Positions 15,881 to 24,353 are shown, counted from the first letter of the stretch. The stretch is 34,080 nucleotides of DNA from JBGZFC01 sp041846575 (GCA_041846575.1 JBGZFC010000031.1:1-34080); one strand, 5' to 3'. A program made the numbers and translations. The notes: generated by a model not told the origin, from the letters alone.

Positions 15881-16336
15881 ATGAAACACTTATTATTATT
15901 GACAGGAACAATTATTCTGTTTGCTGCTCAAATGCAAGCTCAAAACGGGAAATTAAACGTACGCTTTGAAAATCTCAAAAGCAATGACGGAAAAGTTATG
16001 GTTGCCCTTTTCAAAGGTAAAGAGAATCTTGCTAAAAAGGAATCAATCCAAAATGCGGCTATTGCTATCGAAAATAACTGTGCCTCTTGGAATGTGGATT
16101 CTATTGCCGAAGGCAAATATATCATCGCAACTTTTCACGATGAGAACAACAACGAAAAATTAGATTTGGGAATAATGGGAATACCTGCCGAAGGGTATGC
16201 TTTTTCTAATAATACGGCTGCAGAGATGGGTCCTCCCAATCCTGACAAAATGCTCTTTGATGTAAAAGCTGATGAAACAGTAACACAAGAATTAAAAATG
16301 GTCTATTTCGACTTTTCTAAATTTGAGAAGAGATGA
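15881..16336 (+). CDS. Exported DUF2141 protein
   Basis: A 151-residue periplasmic protein of family DUF2141, function unknown. The signal peptide (HLLLLTGTIILFAAQMQA) is followed by likely cleavage before Gln21. The mature part is a beta-rich single domain with the family pattern: LNVRFENLKSNDGKVMVALF near the start, then EGKYIIATFHDENNNEKLD, LGIMGIPAEGYAFSNN and a late FDVKADETVTQELKMVY. It starts 21 nt after the winged-helix gene; its TGA overlaps the next gene's ATG. DUF2141 genes often sit near small regulators, but what this one binds or does is not known. Confidence 0.88.
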   Translation: MKHLLLLTGTIILFAAQMQAQNGKLNVRFENLKSNDGKVMVALFKGKENLAKKESIQNAAIAIENNCASWNVDSIAEGKYIIATFHDENNNEKLDLGIMGIPAEGYAFSNNTAAEMGPPNPDKMLFDVKADETVTQELKMVYFDFSKFEKR

Positions 16337-16887
16337 AAACAGAGGTACAATCTTTAGAAAAACAACGACAAGAGTTTGCTCAACGAAAATTTCTTGCTAT
16401 GCCTCTGGCTGGTATTATTATGTGGACTATCGCAGGCATCGGCGGAATTTTCCTGCCTCCCGAACTAAAAGTTTGGTTACTGTTTATATGCACCGGATTT
16501 ATTGCTTTTTTAGGAATGCTTATTTCGAAATTTACCGGAGAAAACTTTTTGGATAAGAAAAAACCTAAAAACAGTTTCGACAATTTGTTTTTCTTGGCTA
16601 TGGGAGAAGCTCTGTTGGTTTATGCCATCGCCATTCCGTTTTTTATGGCGGATTACACTTCGCTGCCACTCACAGTGGGCATCCTTACCGGACTGATGTG
16701 GTTACCGTTTTCGTGGATTGTGCAACATTGGGTGGGTATTTTTCACGGAATCGTTAGAACAGCGTTAGTACTCATACTTTGGATTCTTTTGCCTGATATG
16801 CGATTTGTAGCGATACCTTTTGCAATTGTATTTCTTTATATTGTAACAATTGTAATACTTATAAAACGAGCCAAATTCATAAAGTAA
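16333..16887 (+). CDS. Multi-pass membrane protein (DUF7010-like), unknown function
   Basis: A 184-residue protein with a charged N-terminus (KTEVQSLEKQRQEFAQRKF) and about six membrane helices: LAGIIMWTIAGIGGIF, VWLLFICTGFIAFLGMLI, LFFLAMGEALLVYAIAIPFFM, LPLTVGILTGLMWLPFSWI, TALVLILWILL and IPFAIVFLYIVTIVILI. The motif PFSWIVQHWVGIFHGIVR is notable. It recalls the DUF7010 proteins, but I am not certain. It overlaps the DUF2141 gene by 4 nt and is the last gene of the operon; no terminator is evident before the IS-like remnant at 16916. Confidence 0.7.
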   Translation: MKTEVQSLEKQRQEFAQRKFLAMPLAGIIMWTIAGIGGIFLPPELKVWLLFICTGFIAFLGMLISKFTGENFLDKKKPKNSFDNLFFLAMGEALLVYAIAIPFFMADYTSLPLTVGILTGLMWLPFSWIVQHWVGIFHGIVRTALVLILWILLPDMRFVAIPFAIVFLYIVTIVILIKRAKFIK

Positions 16888-16915
16888 AAGGATAAAAACT
16901 GAAACTCAACAGACA

Positions 16916-17087
16916 AAAGAGGTTGTCTCAAAACAAATATTCGACTAAAAAAAACAGCAATATATTTCAGAAATATCCAAATACAATACGCTGATATTGA
17001 GGGCAAACAGGCGTACACAAAGTACGTTATTGAGTCCAAACATCAAAAGCAGCTAAGCAGTTGGGTACTTATGAGACTCCGCCTTTT
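16916..17087. mobile_element. Putative IS or MITE remnant with GTCTCA ends
   Basis: AGAGGTTGTCTCAAAA at 16918-16933 faces an inverted, diverged copy near 17067-17086 (in reverse complement AGGCGGAGTCTCATAA; about 11 of 18 positions agree). Ends of the form GAGGCTGTCTCAAAA are common in Bacteroidota insertion sequences. The 170 bp between carry no intact gene. The rest of the 405-nt gene-free stretch 16888-17292 holds only the promoter at 17202-17233. Confidence 0.4.
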
Positions 17088-17201
17088 GTCGTTTATACAT
17101 CTTGTAAAAAAAAACATTCTGTTTATAGTTTTTGCTTATCAAAAAGAATTGTTACGTTTATGTTAAGTTTTCATTTGTAGAAACAGAAAGCAGAAAAATT
17201 A

Positions 17202-17233
17202 TTGTTACGTGAATAAATCTTTATTTAACTTTG
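17202..17233 (+). promoter_or_regulatory. Bacteroidota promoter of the phosphate transporter gene
   Basis: TTG at 17202-17204 (-33) and TAACTTTG at 17226-17233 (-7), 21 nt apart, match the consensus. The start codon at 17293 lies about 60 nt downstream of the -7 box. I do not see a Pho-box-like repeat. Confidence 0.75.
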
Positions 17234-17292
17234 AAGCCGAATTCAAAAAATGAAAAGTTCTTATATCAAAAAGTTGAAAAAAAATCTTATTT

Positions 17293-19551
17293 ATGGATTC
17301 TATTTATCTTATCATTGTAATTATTCTGCTTGTATTAGCGGTACTTGACTTGTATGTCGGTGTTGCAAACGATGCCGTAAACTTTCTTAACTCAAGCATC
17401 GGTTCAAAAGTAGCTCCATTGTGGGTAATTCTGACTGTTGCATCACTGGGTGTTATGCTCGGAACAATGTTTTCGAATGGTATGATGGAAATTGCCCGAA
17501 GCGGGGTCTTCCATCCCGAAATGTTCTCTTTCAAAAACATAATGATGCTGTTTCTCGCCGTTATGCTCACCGATGTGATACTGCTTGACGTATTCAATTC
17601 GCTTGGGTTGCCTACATCTACCACAGTTTCATTGGTTTTCGAACTGCTTGGAGCAGGTGTTGCTGTTGCCCTTTTCAGTATTTGGCAAAACAACGGTGGC
17701 AATCTGGTTGAATATATCAACTCAGGAAAAGCTCTTGCAATTATTTCCGGTATTTTTGTGTCGGTAGCCATTGCTTTTGTTGTAGGTAGTGTAGTGATGT
17801 TTATTTCGAGAAGTATTTTTTCTTTTAAATACAAAATATCATTCAAATACTTGGGAGCGATATGGTGTGGATTTGCACTTACGGCGATAACCTATTTCAT
17901 AATATTTAAAGGATTGAAAGGCAGTCCTTTTGTTGTAACAGATTTTATGGAAATGATTGAAGCAAACATGTTTAGAACTCTTCTGTTTACGTTTGCCGGA
18001 TGGACAATTATAATGGCTGTATTGCAATTCATTTTCAGGATAAATATTCTAAAAATAATTGTACTAACAGGCACAATGGCTCTGGCATTAGCTTTCGCGA
18101 GTAACGATTTGGTAAATTTTATCGGTGTGCCGTTGGCAGGTTTAGACGCTTATAAACATAGTATAGATGTTTTGCATAATGGTGGCTCGTTAGACTCACT
18201 ATATATGGATTCTCTAAATGGTCCGGTAAAAGCCGATCCGAGAATCCTGCTCGCTGCCGGATTAGTTATGGTTTTGGCTCTATGGTTTTCAAAAAAAGCC
18301 CGTACCGTAACAGAAACAGAAGTAAACCTGGGAAGACAGGGAGCAGGATTGGAACGCTTCTCTTCTACACCTCTGTCACGCTCTCTTGTACGTTGGGGTG
18401 TAGAATCAAACAAAGTGATAAAAAAAATCTTGCCTCAATCTCTTCTGGACAAATTAAACAGTAGATTTACATTACCCGAAGAATATAACACCTCAGGACA
18501 ATCGTTCGACCTTATACGCGCATCAGTTAATTTAACTATTTCTGCCATGCTTATTGCATTGGGTACATCGTTGAAACTTCCATTATCAACTACTTATGTA
18601 ACATTTATGGTTGCCATGGGGTCTTCTCTTGCCGACCGTGCTTGGGGACGCGAAAGCGCTGTTTATCGTATAACCGGAGTGGTTACTGTAATCGGCGGAT
18701 GGTTTATTACGGCATTAGTTGCCTTTACTGTGGCAGGATTGGTTGCCAGTGCCTTAGTTTGGGGTGGAAAGATAGCAGTCTTTTCAATGTTGGTTCTGGT
18801 AGGGTTCATTCTTTTCAAATCATCCAAATTTCATAGTAAAAGAAAATCTGCTCAGGCTGAGCAAGGACAACTACTTGAAGATGAATCGGGTGTTGTAAAG
18901 GCATCTACTGTAGAAGTTAGAGATACCATCAAGTCTGTATTGAGTATCTATCATGACAATATTATAGGATTAAGAAATGAAGATAGAGCACTGTTAAGAG
19001 ATATTTCCGTACGTGCCGACGAGCTATACAAAAAATACAGGTCTAAACGTACCTATGAAGTTGTTCCTACAATCCAATCCATTACTCTTCGAGAATTAGA
19101 TATAGAGCAAGAGTATGTTCAGATTGTGGATTACACATACGAGATATCTAAAGCTTTGCGAGTAATCACTGCCGATAGTTCAATGTATATCAATAACAAC
19201 CATAAAGGTTTTAGCGATGCTCAAGAAGAAGACATGGAAGTTCTTTACAAAAAAATAGCAATGCTTTACAATACATTTATAGATATAATAGACAGCAACG
19301 ACTACTCTAAGTTCTCGGAAGTAAATGAACTAAGAGATGAATTTTTGGATTTATGTGCTCGTCTTACAAAGAGACAGATAAAACGCGTAAAAGCAGGAGA
19401 TAACAGCACTCGCAACAGTATATTATTCTTGAATATTTTGAACGAAAGTAAGAATATAGCATTGCAATCGGTTAACCTGATGAAGTCTCAACGAAATATG
19501 TTCCATACAGTTAACGGAATATCTGAAGAAATTACGGAAAGAAACAGTTAA
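17293..19551 (+). CDS. Inorganic phosphate transporter, Pit family, with C-terminal PhoU-like domain
   Basis: A large (752-residue) inner-membrane symporter for phosphate or metal phosphate. The Pit repeat occurs twice: N-terminal GVANDAVNFLNSSIGSK (about 23-39) with LGLPTSTTVSLVFELLGAGV, and a second half with FASNDLVNFIGVPLAG and LKLPLSTTYVTFMVAMGSSLADRAWG. About ten to twelve membrane helices extend to around residue 520. The remaining 230 residues are soluble and helical (KASTVEVRDTIKSVLSIYHDN onward), resembling a fused PhoU-like regulatory domain as in many Bacteroidota Pit proteins. Its TAA overlaps the opposing stop of the methyltransferase gene in a TTAA, so no terminator fits between them. 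Confidence 0.92.
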   Translation: MDSIYLIIVIILLVLAVLDLYVGVANDAVNFLNSSIGSKVAPLWVILTVASLGVMLGTMFSNGMMEIARSGVFHPEMFSFKNIMMLFLAVMLTDVILLDVFNSLGLPTSTTVSLVFELLGAGVAVALFSIWQNNGGNLVEYINSGKALAIISGIFVSVAIAFVVGSVVMFISRSIFSFKYKISFKYLGAIWCGFALTAITYFIIFKGLKGSPFVVTDFMEMIEANMFRTLLFTFAGWTIIMAVLQFIFRINILKIIVLTGTMALALAFASNDLVNFIGVPLAGLDAYKHSIDVLHNGGSLDSLYMDSLNGPVKADPRILLAAGLVMVLALWFSKKARTVTETEVNLGRQGAGLERFSSTPLSRSLVRWGVESNKVIKKILPQSLLDKLNSRFTLPEEYNTSGQSFDLIRASVNLTISAMLIALGTSLKLPLSTTYVTFMVAMGSSLADRAWGRESAVYRITGVVTVIGGWFITALVAFTVAGLVASALVWGGKIAVFSMLVLVGFILFKSSKFHSKRKSAQAEQGQLLEDESGVVKASTVEVRDTIKSVLSIYHDNIIGLRNEDRALLRDISVRADELYKKYRSKRTYEVVPTIQSITLRELDIEQEYVQIVDYTYEISKALRVITADSSMYINNNHKGFSDAQEEDMEVLYKKIAMLYNTFIDIIDSNDYSKFSEVNELRDEFLDLCARLTKRQIKRVKAGDNSTRNSILFLNILNESKNIALQSVNLMKSQRNMFHTVNGISEEITERNS

Positions 19552-20336
19552 AATCCTCTCTGTCGCATCGCTTCAAAAGCGAGAACGGCAGTTGATACCG
19601 ATACATTAAGCGAATCAATTTTTCCTCGCATGGGAATTTTGATTCGCTTTTTTGTATTATTTAGCCACACCTCTGTCAAACCCTCAGCTTCTGAACCCAT
19701 AACAATGGCTGACGGTTGTGTGAAATCGATGTTTTGATAAAATTCGGCAGCATTCAATTCAGCTGCGAAGGTGGTAATATTTTTGTCAACCAACCACTCT
19801 ATTGCATCTGTAGAAGTGCAAATAGCAGTTTGCATCGTAAAAATAGTACCTACGCTCGAACGAACTACATTCGGATTATATAAATCGGTCTGTGGGTCAC
19901 AAACGATAACGGCATCTACTGCGGCAGCATCAGCAGTCCGAAGAATTGCTCCCAGATTGCCGGGCTTTTCTACCTTTTCCAAAACTATAATAAAAGGATT
20001 TTCCGACAGTTTTAAGTCTTTAAGTGTATGCGATTTTGGCTTTGCCAACGCTACTATACCATCAGAATTTTCTCGATAAGCTATTTTTTCAAAAACTTGT
20101 GGAGAAATATCGAATATTGTCGTTTCGGACAGAGAGTCCAATACATCGGGATATTTGCTCTTCTCGAACATCTCTCTGCAAACATATACCGACTGAGTTT
20201 GATAATCGCTATGCAATGCCAAAGAAAGCTCACGCGCACCCTCAATAATAAACAGTTGCTGCTCCCGACGTTCTTTACTTTTCGAAAGCTTTACAATATT
20301 TTTTATGGCAGGGTTTTGCAAGCTTGTGATAAGCAT
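19548..20336 (-). CDS. SpoU/TrmH-type RNA 2'-O-ribose methyltransferase
   Basis: A 262-residue knotted (SPOUT) methyltransferase of the 23S rRNA/tRNA 2'-O-methyl class. The N-terminus (SLQNPAIKNIVKLSKSKERREQQLFIIEGARE) is the substrate-binding domain of RlmB/TsnR-like enzymes. The catalytic domain shows all three motifs: EKVEKPGNLGAILRTADA (with Asn and the catalytic Arg), IVMGSEAEGL, and IPMRGKIDSLNVSVSTAVLAFE. The exact target nucleotide cannot be told. Its start shares one base with the thioredoxin stop (TAATG), implying coupled translation. It converges on the Pit gene with overlapping stop codons. Confidence 0.9.
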   Translation of the reverse strand: MLITSLQNPAIKNIVKLSKSKERREQQLFIIEGARELSLALHSDYQTQSVYVCREMFEKSKYPDVLDSLSETTIFDISPQVFEKIAYRENSDGIVALAKPKSHTLKDLKLSENPFIIVLEKVEKPGNLGAILRTADAAAVDAVIVCDPQTDLYNPNVVRSSVGTIFTMQTAICTSTDAIEWLVDKNITTFAAELNAAEFYQNIDFTQPSAIVMGSEAEGLTEVWLNNTKKRIKIPMRGKIDSLNVSVSTAVLAFEAMRQRGF

Positions 20337-20797
20337 TACTTTTCTGTTTTTTGGGCGGATTTATTCAATAAAAATGAGTCGATAACCTCTTTCAACGCAT
20401 CTTTGGGGAGTGCTCCCTGTGCCACTTGTGGCTTATCGTTTAAGGGAATAAACAAAATTGTAGGAATGCTACGTATGCCAAAATTAGCGGCAAGTTCTTT
20501 CTCTTCGTCAACGTTAATTTTATAGATAACAATATCTTCGCCGTATTCCACTGCCAATTCGTCTAATATTGGGGATAGTTTTTTACATGGTGCACACCAT
20601 GCTGCCCAAAAATCTATTATTGCAGGTTTATCTCCTACATATTTCCATTCTGTCGGATTTTTTTCGTAATCAAAAACCATCTCTTTGAACATTTTTGTGT
20701 CCATTACGATTGGTTTAACTGTTTTTACAGGCTCTTTTGCTGATAGAGAAAACGCCGTAACTGCTAATATAAGTGCTATTATTACTATTTTTTTCAT
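20336..20797 (-). CDS. Periplasmic thioredoxin-fold protein
   Basis: A 153-residue exported thioredoxin. A signal peptide covers residues 1-20 (IVIIALILAVTAFSLSA, then KEP). The thioredoxin domain is classic: AIIDFWAAWCAPCKKLSPIL with redox pair Cys68 and Cys71 in a CAPC active site, VIYKINVDEEKELAANFGI, and RSIPT with the cis-proline. CAPC differs from the usual CGPC. An envelope location suggests it reduces or isomerises disulfides of exported proteins. It is upstream of and translationally coupled to the SpoU methyltransferase gene. About 258 nt separate it from the flavoprotein gene, and I see no gene there. Confidence 0.92.
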   Translation of the reverse strand: MKKIVIIALILAVTAFSLSAKEPVKTVKPIVMDTKMFKEMVFDYEKNPTEWKYVGDKPAIIDFWAAWCAPCKKLSPILDELAVEYGEDIVIYKINVDEEKELAANFGIRSIPTILFIPLNDKPQVAQGALPKDALKEVIDSFLLNKSAQKTEK

Positions 20798-21055
20798 AAC
20801 ATAATTAAAAAATGTGATTTATTAAACTGTGATTTTATTTAGTGTATTTGCTAAACACTTCATACCGGGAAAAGTTTTTACGGAAAGCATTTTTTTATTT
20901 ACGATTGCAGATTTAGCATTTTCGATTTCCTCAGAAACAATACAAAAGAGCAAAAAAAACAAAAAACTTTTACTATTTCCAGATTATTTGATAACGAAGA
21001 CAAAGCCATCTTCTCCCACTTACCCCAGTCTATCTCCAAGTCACACAGTAGCCCT

Positions 21056-21541
21056 CTATTTAAACGGAATAAAACCCGGTTTCATTGTGCCAAACTCTTT
21101 TGCTCCTACATTTTGTAATGGTAACTTCCATATTTTCACATTATTAACTGCAGGAGCTGAAAAAGTAAATGATTTATCGATATACTGTTTCATAATGATT
21201 CCCAAAATTCTCTCTTTTTCGTCAAAATCTTCCTCAAATTCTACTCTACCCTCACAAATCACACTTGCCGCTTTCATCCGATAACTGCATGCCACTTCAG
21301 GATGCTGACGAATAAGTTCGGTATCGGTACAGAAAGTAACACATATATTCGGATTTTTTTCCATAGCGCAAATAGAGCGACCCTCTTGTGCCGAGTGCAG
21401 ATAGATTATGCCTTCATCGTACCCGAAATTCATCGGAATAACGTATGGACATCCATCGTCAACTACACCAACGAAACAGACTTTGCACATTTTTAAAACC
21501 GTTTCAATTCTCTCCTGTTCTTCAATCGTGAAAGTTTTCAT
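21056..21541 (-). CDS. Pyridoxamine 5'-phosphate oxidase-like flavoprotein (Nim-related)
   Basis: A 161-residue FMN-binding split-barrel protein. The pattern CFVGVVDDGCPYVIPMNFGYDEGIIYLHSAQEG, then NPNICVTFCTDTEL and CSYRMKAASVICEGRVEF, is that of the Nim-like branch of the pyridoxamine phosphate oxidase family. Some Nim members reduce nitroimidazoles, but most chromosomal homologues have no demonstrated role in resistance, and I do not claim one. It has no signal peptide and acts in the cytoplasm. It is on the same strand as the thioredoxin and rplT genes but separated by 258 nt and by a terminator, respectively, so it may be its own unit. Confidence 0.85.
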   Translation of the reverse strand: MKTFTIEEQERIETVLKMCKVCFVGVVDDGCPYVIPMNFGYDEGIIYLHSAQEGRSICAMEKNPNICVTFCTDTELIRQHPEVACSYRMKAASVICEGRVEFEEDFDEKERILGIIMKQYIDKSFTFSAPAVNNVKIWKLPLQNVGAKEFGTMKPGFIPFK

Positions 21542-21606
21542 TTTTCTGAGAATTTAAAATTAAGTATTTAGGCGGTAAAGATAAGGCGTTTTTTCCTATT
21601 GTTAGT

Positions 21607-21643
21607 AAAAAAAAGGAAAAATCAATAATTGATTTCTCCTTTC
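21607..21643 (-). terminator. Intrinsic terminator after rplT
   Basis: On the minus strand AAAGGAGAAATCA pairs with TGATTTTTCCTTT around a short loop, with one mismatch or bulge, followed by a run of T. It lies about 27 nt past the rplT stop. Confidence 0.75.
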
Positions 21644-21669
21644 TCTGTATATAAAACTTTAAATGCTAT

Positions 21670-22014
21670 CTATTTCACTTTGTCAACAATAGCTTTGAAG
21701 GCTTCGGGATGGTTCATTGCCAAATCGGCAAGCACTTTGCGGTTGATGTCGATATTGTGCTTATGTAAAGCTCCCATCAAACGAGAATAAGACATTCCGT
21801 ATTCGCGTGCTCCTGCATTGATACGTTGAATCCAAAGAGCGCGGAAGTTACGTTTTTTGTTCTTACGGTCGCGGTACGCATAAGTCAAACCTTTTTCCCA
21901 TGTGTTTTTGGCTACTGTCCACACGTTTTTACGTGCACCTATATAGCCTCTTGTAAGTTTCAGAACTTTTTTTCTGCGGTTGCGTGATGCAACATGATTT
22001 ACTGATCTTGGCAT
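21670..22014 (-). CDS. rplT: 50S ribosomal protein L20
   Basis: Binds 23S rRNA early in large-subunit assembly. It has 114 residues, very basic, with the conserved start MPRSVNHVASRNRRKKVLKL, then GYIGARKNVWTVAKNTWEKGLTYAYRDRKNKKRNFR and LWIQRINAGAREYGMSYSRLM. Full length and intact. It follows rpmI with a 107-nt spacer. In many bacteria L20 represses its own operon by binding the leader; here the rpmI leader (about 50 nt) and the spacer are the places to look, but I cannot show a mimic of the rRNA site. The usual upstream partners infC and thrS are absent. Confidence 0.97.
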   Translation of the reverse strand: MPRSVNHVASRNRRKKVLKLTRGYIGARKNVWTVAKNTWEKGLTYAYRDRKNKKRNFRALWIQRINAGAREYGMSYSRLMGALHKHNIDINRKVLADLAMNHPEAFKAIVDKVK

Positions 22015-22121
22015 AATGTTACTTTTTTTGAATGATGGCGTTCCATGTTCGGGGAATCTTTAGCACATACATTCGGTTATTAAATCTTTTTACTTTTGAA
22101 ACATTTACGTTAAGTAAACTA

Positions 22122-22316
22122 CTATAAACCTAATAAGGTTTTAATGTTTTTCTCGTCAACTTTGTGAACAAGACCTGTATGAGTAAGATTTCTCTTTTGT
22201 TTTTTTGTCTTTTTCGTCAAAATGTGACTTTTGTACGCATGTTTCCTTTTGATTTTTCCTGATCCGGTAAGGGCAAACCTCTTTTTGGCACCGGAATTAG
22301 TCTTAATTTTTGGCAT
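22122..22316 (-). CDS. rpmI: 50S ribosomal protein L35
   Basis: A small basic large-subunit protein of 64 residues: MPKIKTNSGAKKRFALTGSGKIKRKHAYKSHILTKKTKKQKRNL matches the L35 family throughout, ending in the usual GLVHKVDEKNIKTLLGL. It is the first gene of a two-gene rpmI-rplT operon transcribed from the consensus promoter at 22373-22403. The intergenic region to rplT is 107 nt. Confidence 0.96.
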   Translation of the reverse strand: MPKIKTNSGAKKRFALTGSGKIKRKHAYKSHILTKKTKKQKRNLTHTGLVHKVDEKNIKTLLGL

Positions 22317-22372
22317 TTTGCTGTTCTTTATAATAATTAATTATACAACTTTCCCATAAAAGAAAAAGCGTG

Positions 22373-22403
22373 CAAAGTTAGCCACTTTATTTGGATTATC
22401 AAA
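22373..22403 (-). promoter_or_regulatory. Bacteroidota promoter of rpmI-rplT
   Basis: On the minus strand TTTG (22403-22400) and TAACTTTG (22380-22373) are 19 nt apart, a consensus match. Transcription should start near 22366, leaving a leader of about 50 nt. The gene-free stretch 22317-22682 otherwise holds the element at 22630 and a weak 7-bp hairpin (AAACAAT / ATTGTTT near 22530-22552). Confidence 0.8.
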
Positions 22404-22629
22404 ATAAACAATATTATTTTTTCACTTTGAGCTTACAACATACTATCTATCTGTTTCTTTTTGTCAATAGTTTGGTAATTTTTTAGAATGAGCATTGTAA
22501 TGTGTTGAAATTCAAATAAAAACCCCGCATCTAAAACAATACACAATTGTTTGATTACAAGCGCTCTAAATAAAAGTTTAACAAACAGTTGCTTATGTTA
22601 TGTTATTTTTTTTGATGCAAAATAAGTAG

Positions 22630-22637
22630 TATATTTG
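22630..22637 (+). promoter_or_regulatory. Bacteroidota -7 element of the AspT-type transporter gene
   Basis: TATATTTG is an exact TAnnTTTG match, 45 nt before the start codon. A TTTG at 22611-22614 is 15 nt upstream, a little short for a good -33 box. Confidence 0.55.
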
Positions 22638-22682
22638 TACGCTTTTTACATTAAGTACTTTTATTAGGTTATAAATACAAAA

Positions 22683-24353
22683 ATGGACTGGTTAATTGAT
22701 TTAATAACAGGGACAGATATTGCCCATTCTATACTATTGCTTTCGGTTGTAATTGCCATAGGGCTTTCTCTGGGAAAAGTAAAGATATTCGGAATTTCTT
22801 TAGGCACAACGTGGATTCTGTTTTTCGGGATATTCCTCGGACATTTCGGCTTGAAAATAAATTCTGAAGTGCAGCACTTCATGAAAGAGTTCGGACTTAT
22901 TCTTTTTATTTATTCAATAGGGATGCAGGTTGGTCCGAGTTTTTTCTCATCTTTTAAAAAAGGTGGAATTACCCTGAATTTGCTTGCCACAGGCGTTGTA
23001 TTTTTGGGTGTAACAACAGCTTATGCAATACATTTAATTACAGATACTCCCATTGCAACAATGGTGGGAATTCTTTCGGGAGCAGTTACCAATACTCCCG
23101 GAATGGGTGCTGCACAACAAACATATACCGATATTGCCGGAAAATCAGATCCTACAATTGCCACAGCATATGCAGTTGCCTATCCGCTTGGCGTAGTAGG
23201 AATTATACTGACCTTAGTAATATTCAAATATATTTTTAAAATCAATCCCGAAAAAGAGAAAGCAAGTTTAGATTCGCAAAGCGATACAAAATTAACCGAA
23301 GCGAATATGTTTTCGCTCATCGTAGAAAACCCAACGATATTCAACAAGCCGATTCTGGAAATAAAAAAACTAATTAACAAAGAATTTGTATTTTCTCGTG
23401 TTTTGCATGCCAATAGTGGAGAACTTGTTGTTCCGCAAACCGATACTCTTCTCAAAAAGAATGACAAAGTACTGATTGTTTCAAATCTGAAAAATATTGA
23501 TGTTATTGAAGCATTAATCGGACAGCGCATAGATATGGACAGAACACAATGGGACAAACTCGACTCTCAATTGGTTTCTCGCAGGATTTCAATAACAAAA
23601 GCCGACATAAACGGAAAATCTATCGGACAGTTAAAACTGAGAAATCTTTACGGCATCAACGTTACACGAGTAAATCGCGCAGGTGTGGATTTGATTGCCG
23701 AACCACGGTTGAAGTTGCAACTTGGCGACAGAGTTACCGTTGTGGGTTCCGAATCATCAATAGCAAACGTGGAAAAATTTTTGGGAAACTCTCTCAAACG
23801 ACTGAGAGAGCCTAACCTTATATCAATCTTCATAGGTATTTCTCTTGGTGTTCTTTTGGGAAATATTCCGTTTATAATTCCGGGAATTCCGCAACCCGTA
23901 AAATTGGGTCTGGCAGGAGGTCCGCTTATCGTTTCAATTCTAATAAGCAAATTCGGACCTAAATATAAACTCGTTACATATACAACCATGAGTGCCAATC
24001 TGATGTTACGCGAAATAGGGATAGCTCTATTCTTGGCATGTGTGGGAATAGGTGCAGGCGAAGGTTTCGTGGAAACTATTTTAAGTGGCGGATACAAATG
24101 GATTGGTTACGGAGCTATTATTACCGTTTTTCCGCTCATAATTATCGGAACAATAGGACATAAAGTTTATAAAGTCAACTATTTTGTTTTGACAGGAATG
24201 ATTTCGGGAAGTATGACAGACCCTCCTGCATTAGCTTTTTCAAACTCCACTGCCGGAAACGATATTCCTGCCGTAAGTTACGCTACTGTTTATCCGCTTA
24301 CAATGTTTTTACGTGTAATTACTGCTCAACTGTTGATTCTGATATTTTTGTGA
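22683..24353 (+). CDS. AspT/YidE/YbjL-type transporter with central TrkA-C (RCK_C) domains
   Basis: A 556-residue inner-membrane transporter of the aspartate:alanine exchanger family. Layout: N-terminal membrane domain (about 1-185, including IYSIGMQVGPSFFSSFKKGG and SGAVTNTPGMGAAQQTY), a cytoplasmic middle (about 190-380) with two TrkA-C modules (EFVFSRVLHANSGELVVPQTD and GINVTRVNRAGVDLIAEPRL...VTVVGSESSIANVEKFLG), then a second membrane domain ending SGSMTDPPALAFSN. The two halves mirror each other, as usual. The substrate cannot be read from the sequence; exchange of a dicarboxylate or amino acid is possible. It is monocistronic, with its own -7 element. Confidence 0.9.
   Translation: MDWLIDLITGTDIAHSILLLSVVIAIGLSLGKVKIFGISLGTTWILFFGIFLGHFGLKINSEVQHFMKEFGLILFIYSIGMQVGPSFFSSFKKGGITLNLLATGVVFLGVTTAYAIHLITDTPIATMVGILSGAVTNTPGMGAAQQTYTDIAGKSDPTIATAYAVAYPLGVVGIILTLVIFKYIFKINPEKEKASLDSQSDTKLTEANMFSLIVENPTIFNKPILEIKKLINKEFVFSRVLHANSGELVVPQTDTLLKKNDKVLIVSNLKNIDVIEALIGQRIDMDRTQWDKLDSQLVSRRISITKADINGKSIGQLKLRNLYGINVTRVNRAGVDLIAEPRLKLQLGDRVTVVGSESSIANVEKFLGNSLKRLREPNLISIFIGISLGVLLGNIPFIIPGIPQPVKLGLAGGPLIVSILISKFGPKYKLVTYTTMSANLMLREIGIALFLACVGIGAGEGFVETILSGGYKWIGYGAIITVFPLIIIGTIGHKVYKVNYFVLTGMISGSMTDPPALAFSNSTAGNDIPAVSYATVYPLTMFLRVITAQLLILIFL

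Noticed and set aside
16836..17039. 67-codon minus-strand frame across the end of the last membrane-protein gene and the IS-like remnant
   Set aside because: It overlaps a supported gene in antisense and probably reflects the composition of the remnant, not a protein.
20829..21284. 151-codon plus-strand frame between thioredoxin and the flavoprotein gene
   Set aside because: Half of it is antisense to the Nim-like gene, it has no promoter element, and the product resembles nothing; the 258-nt intergenic part is more likely non-coding.
21056..21541. Nitroimidazole resistance gene (nim)
   Set aside because: The protein belongs to the wider Nim-like flavoprotein group, but the fold alone does not show resistance activity and no IS promoter lies upstream.
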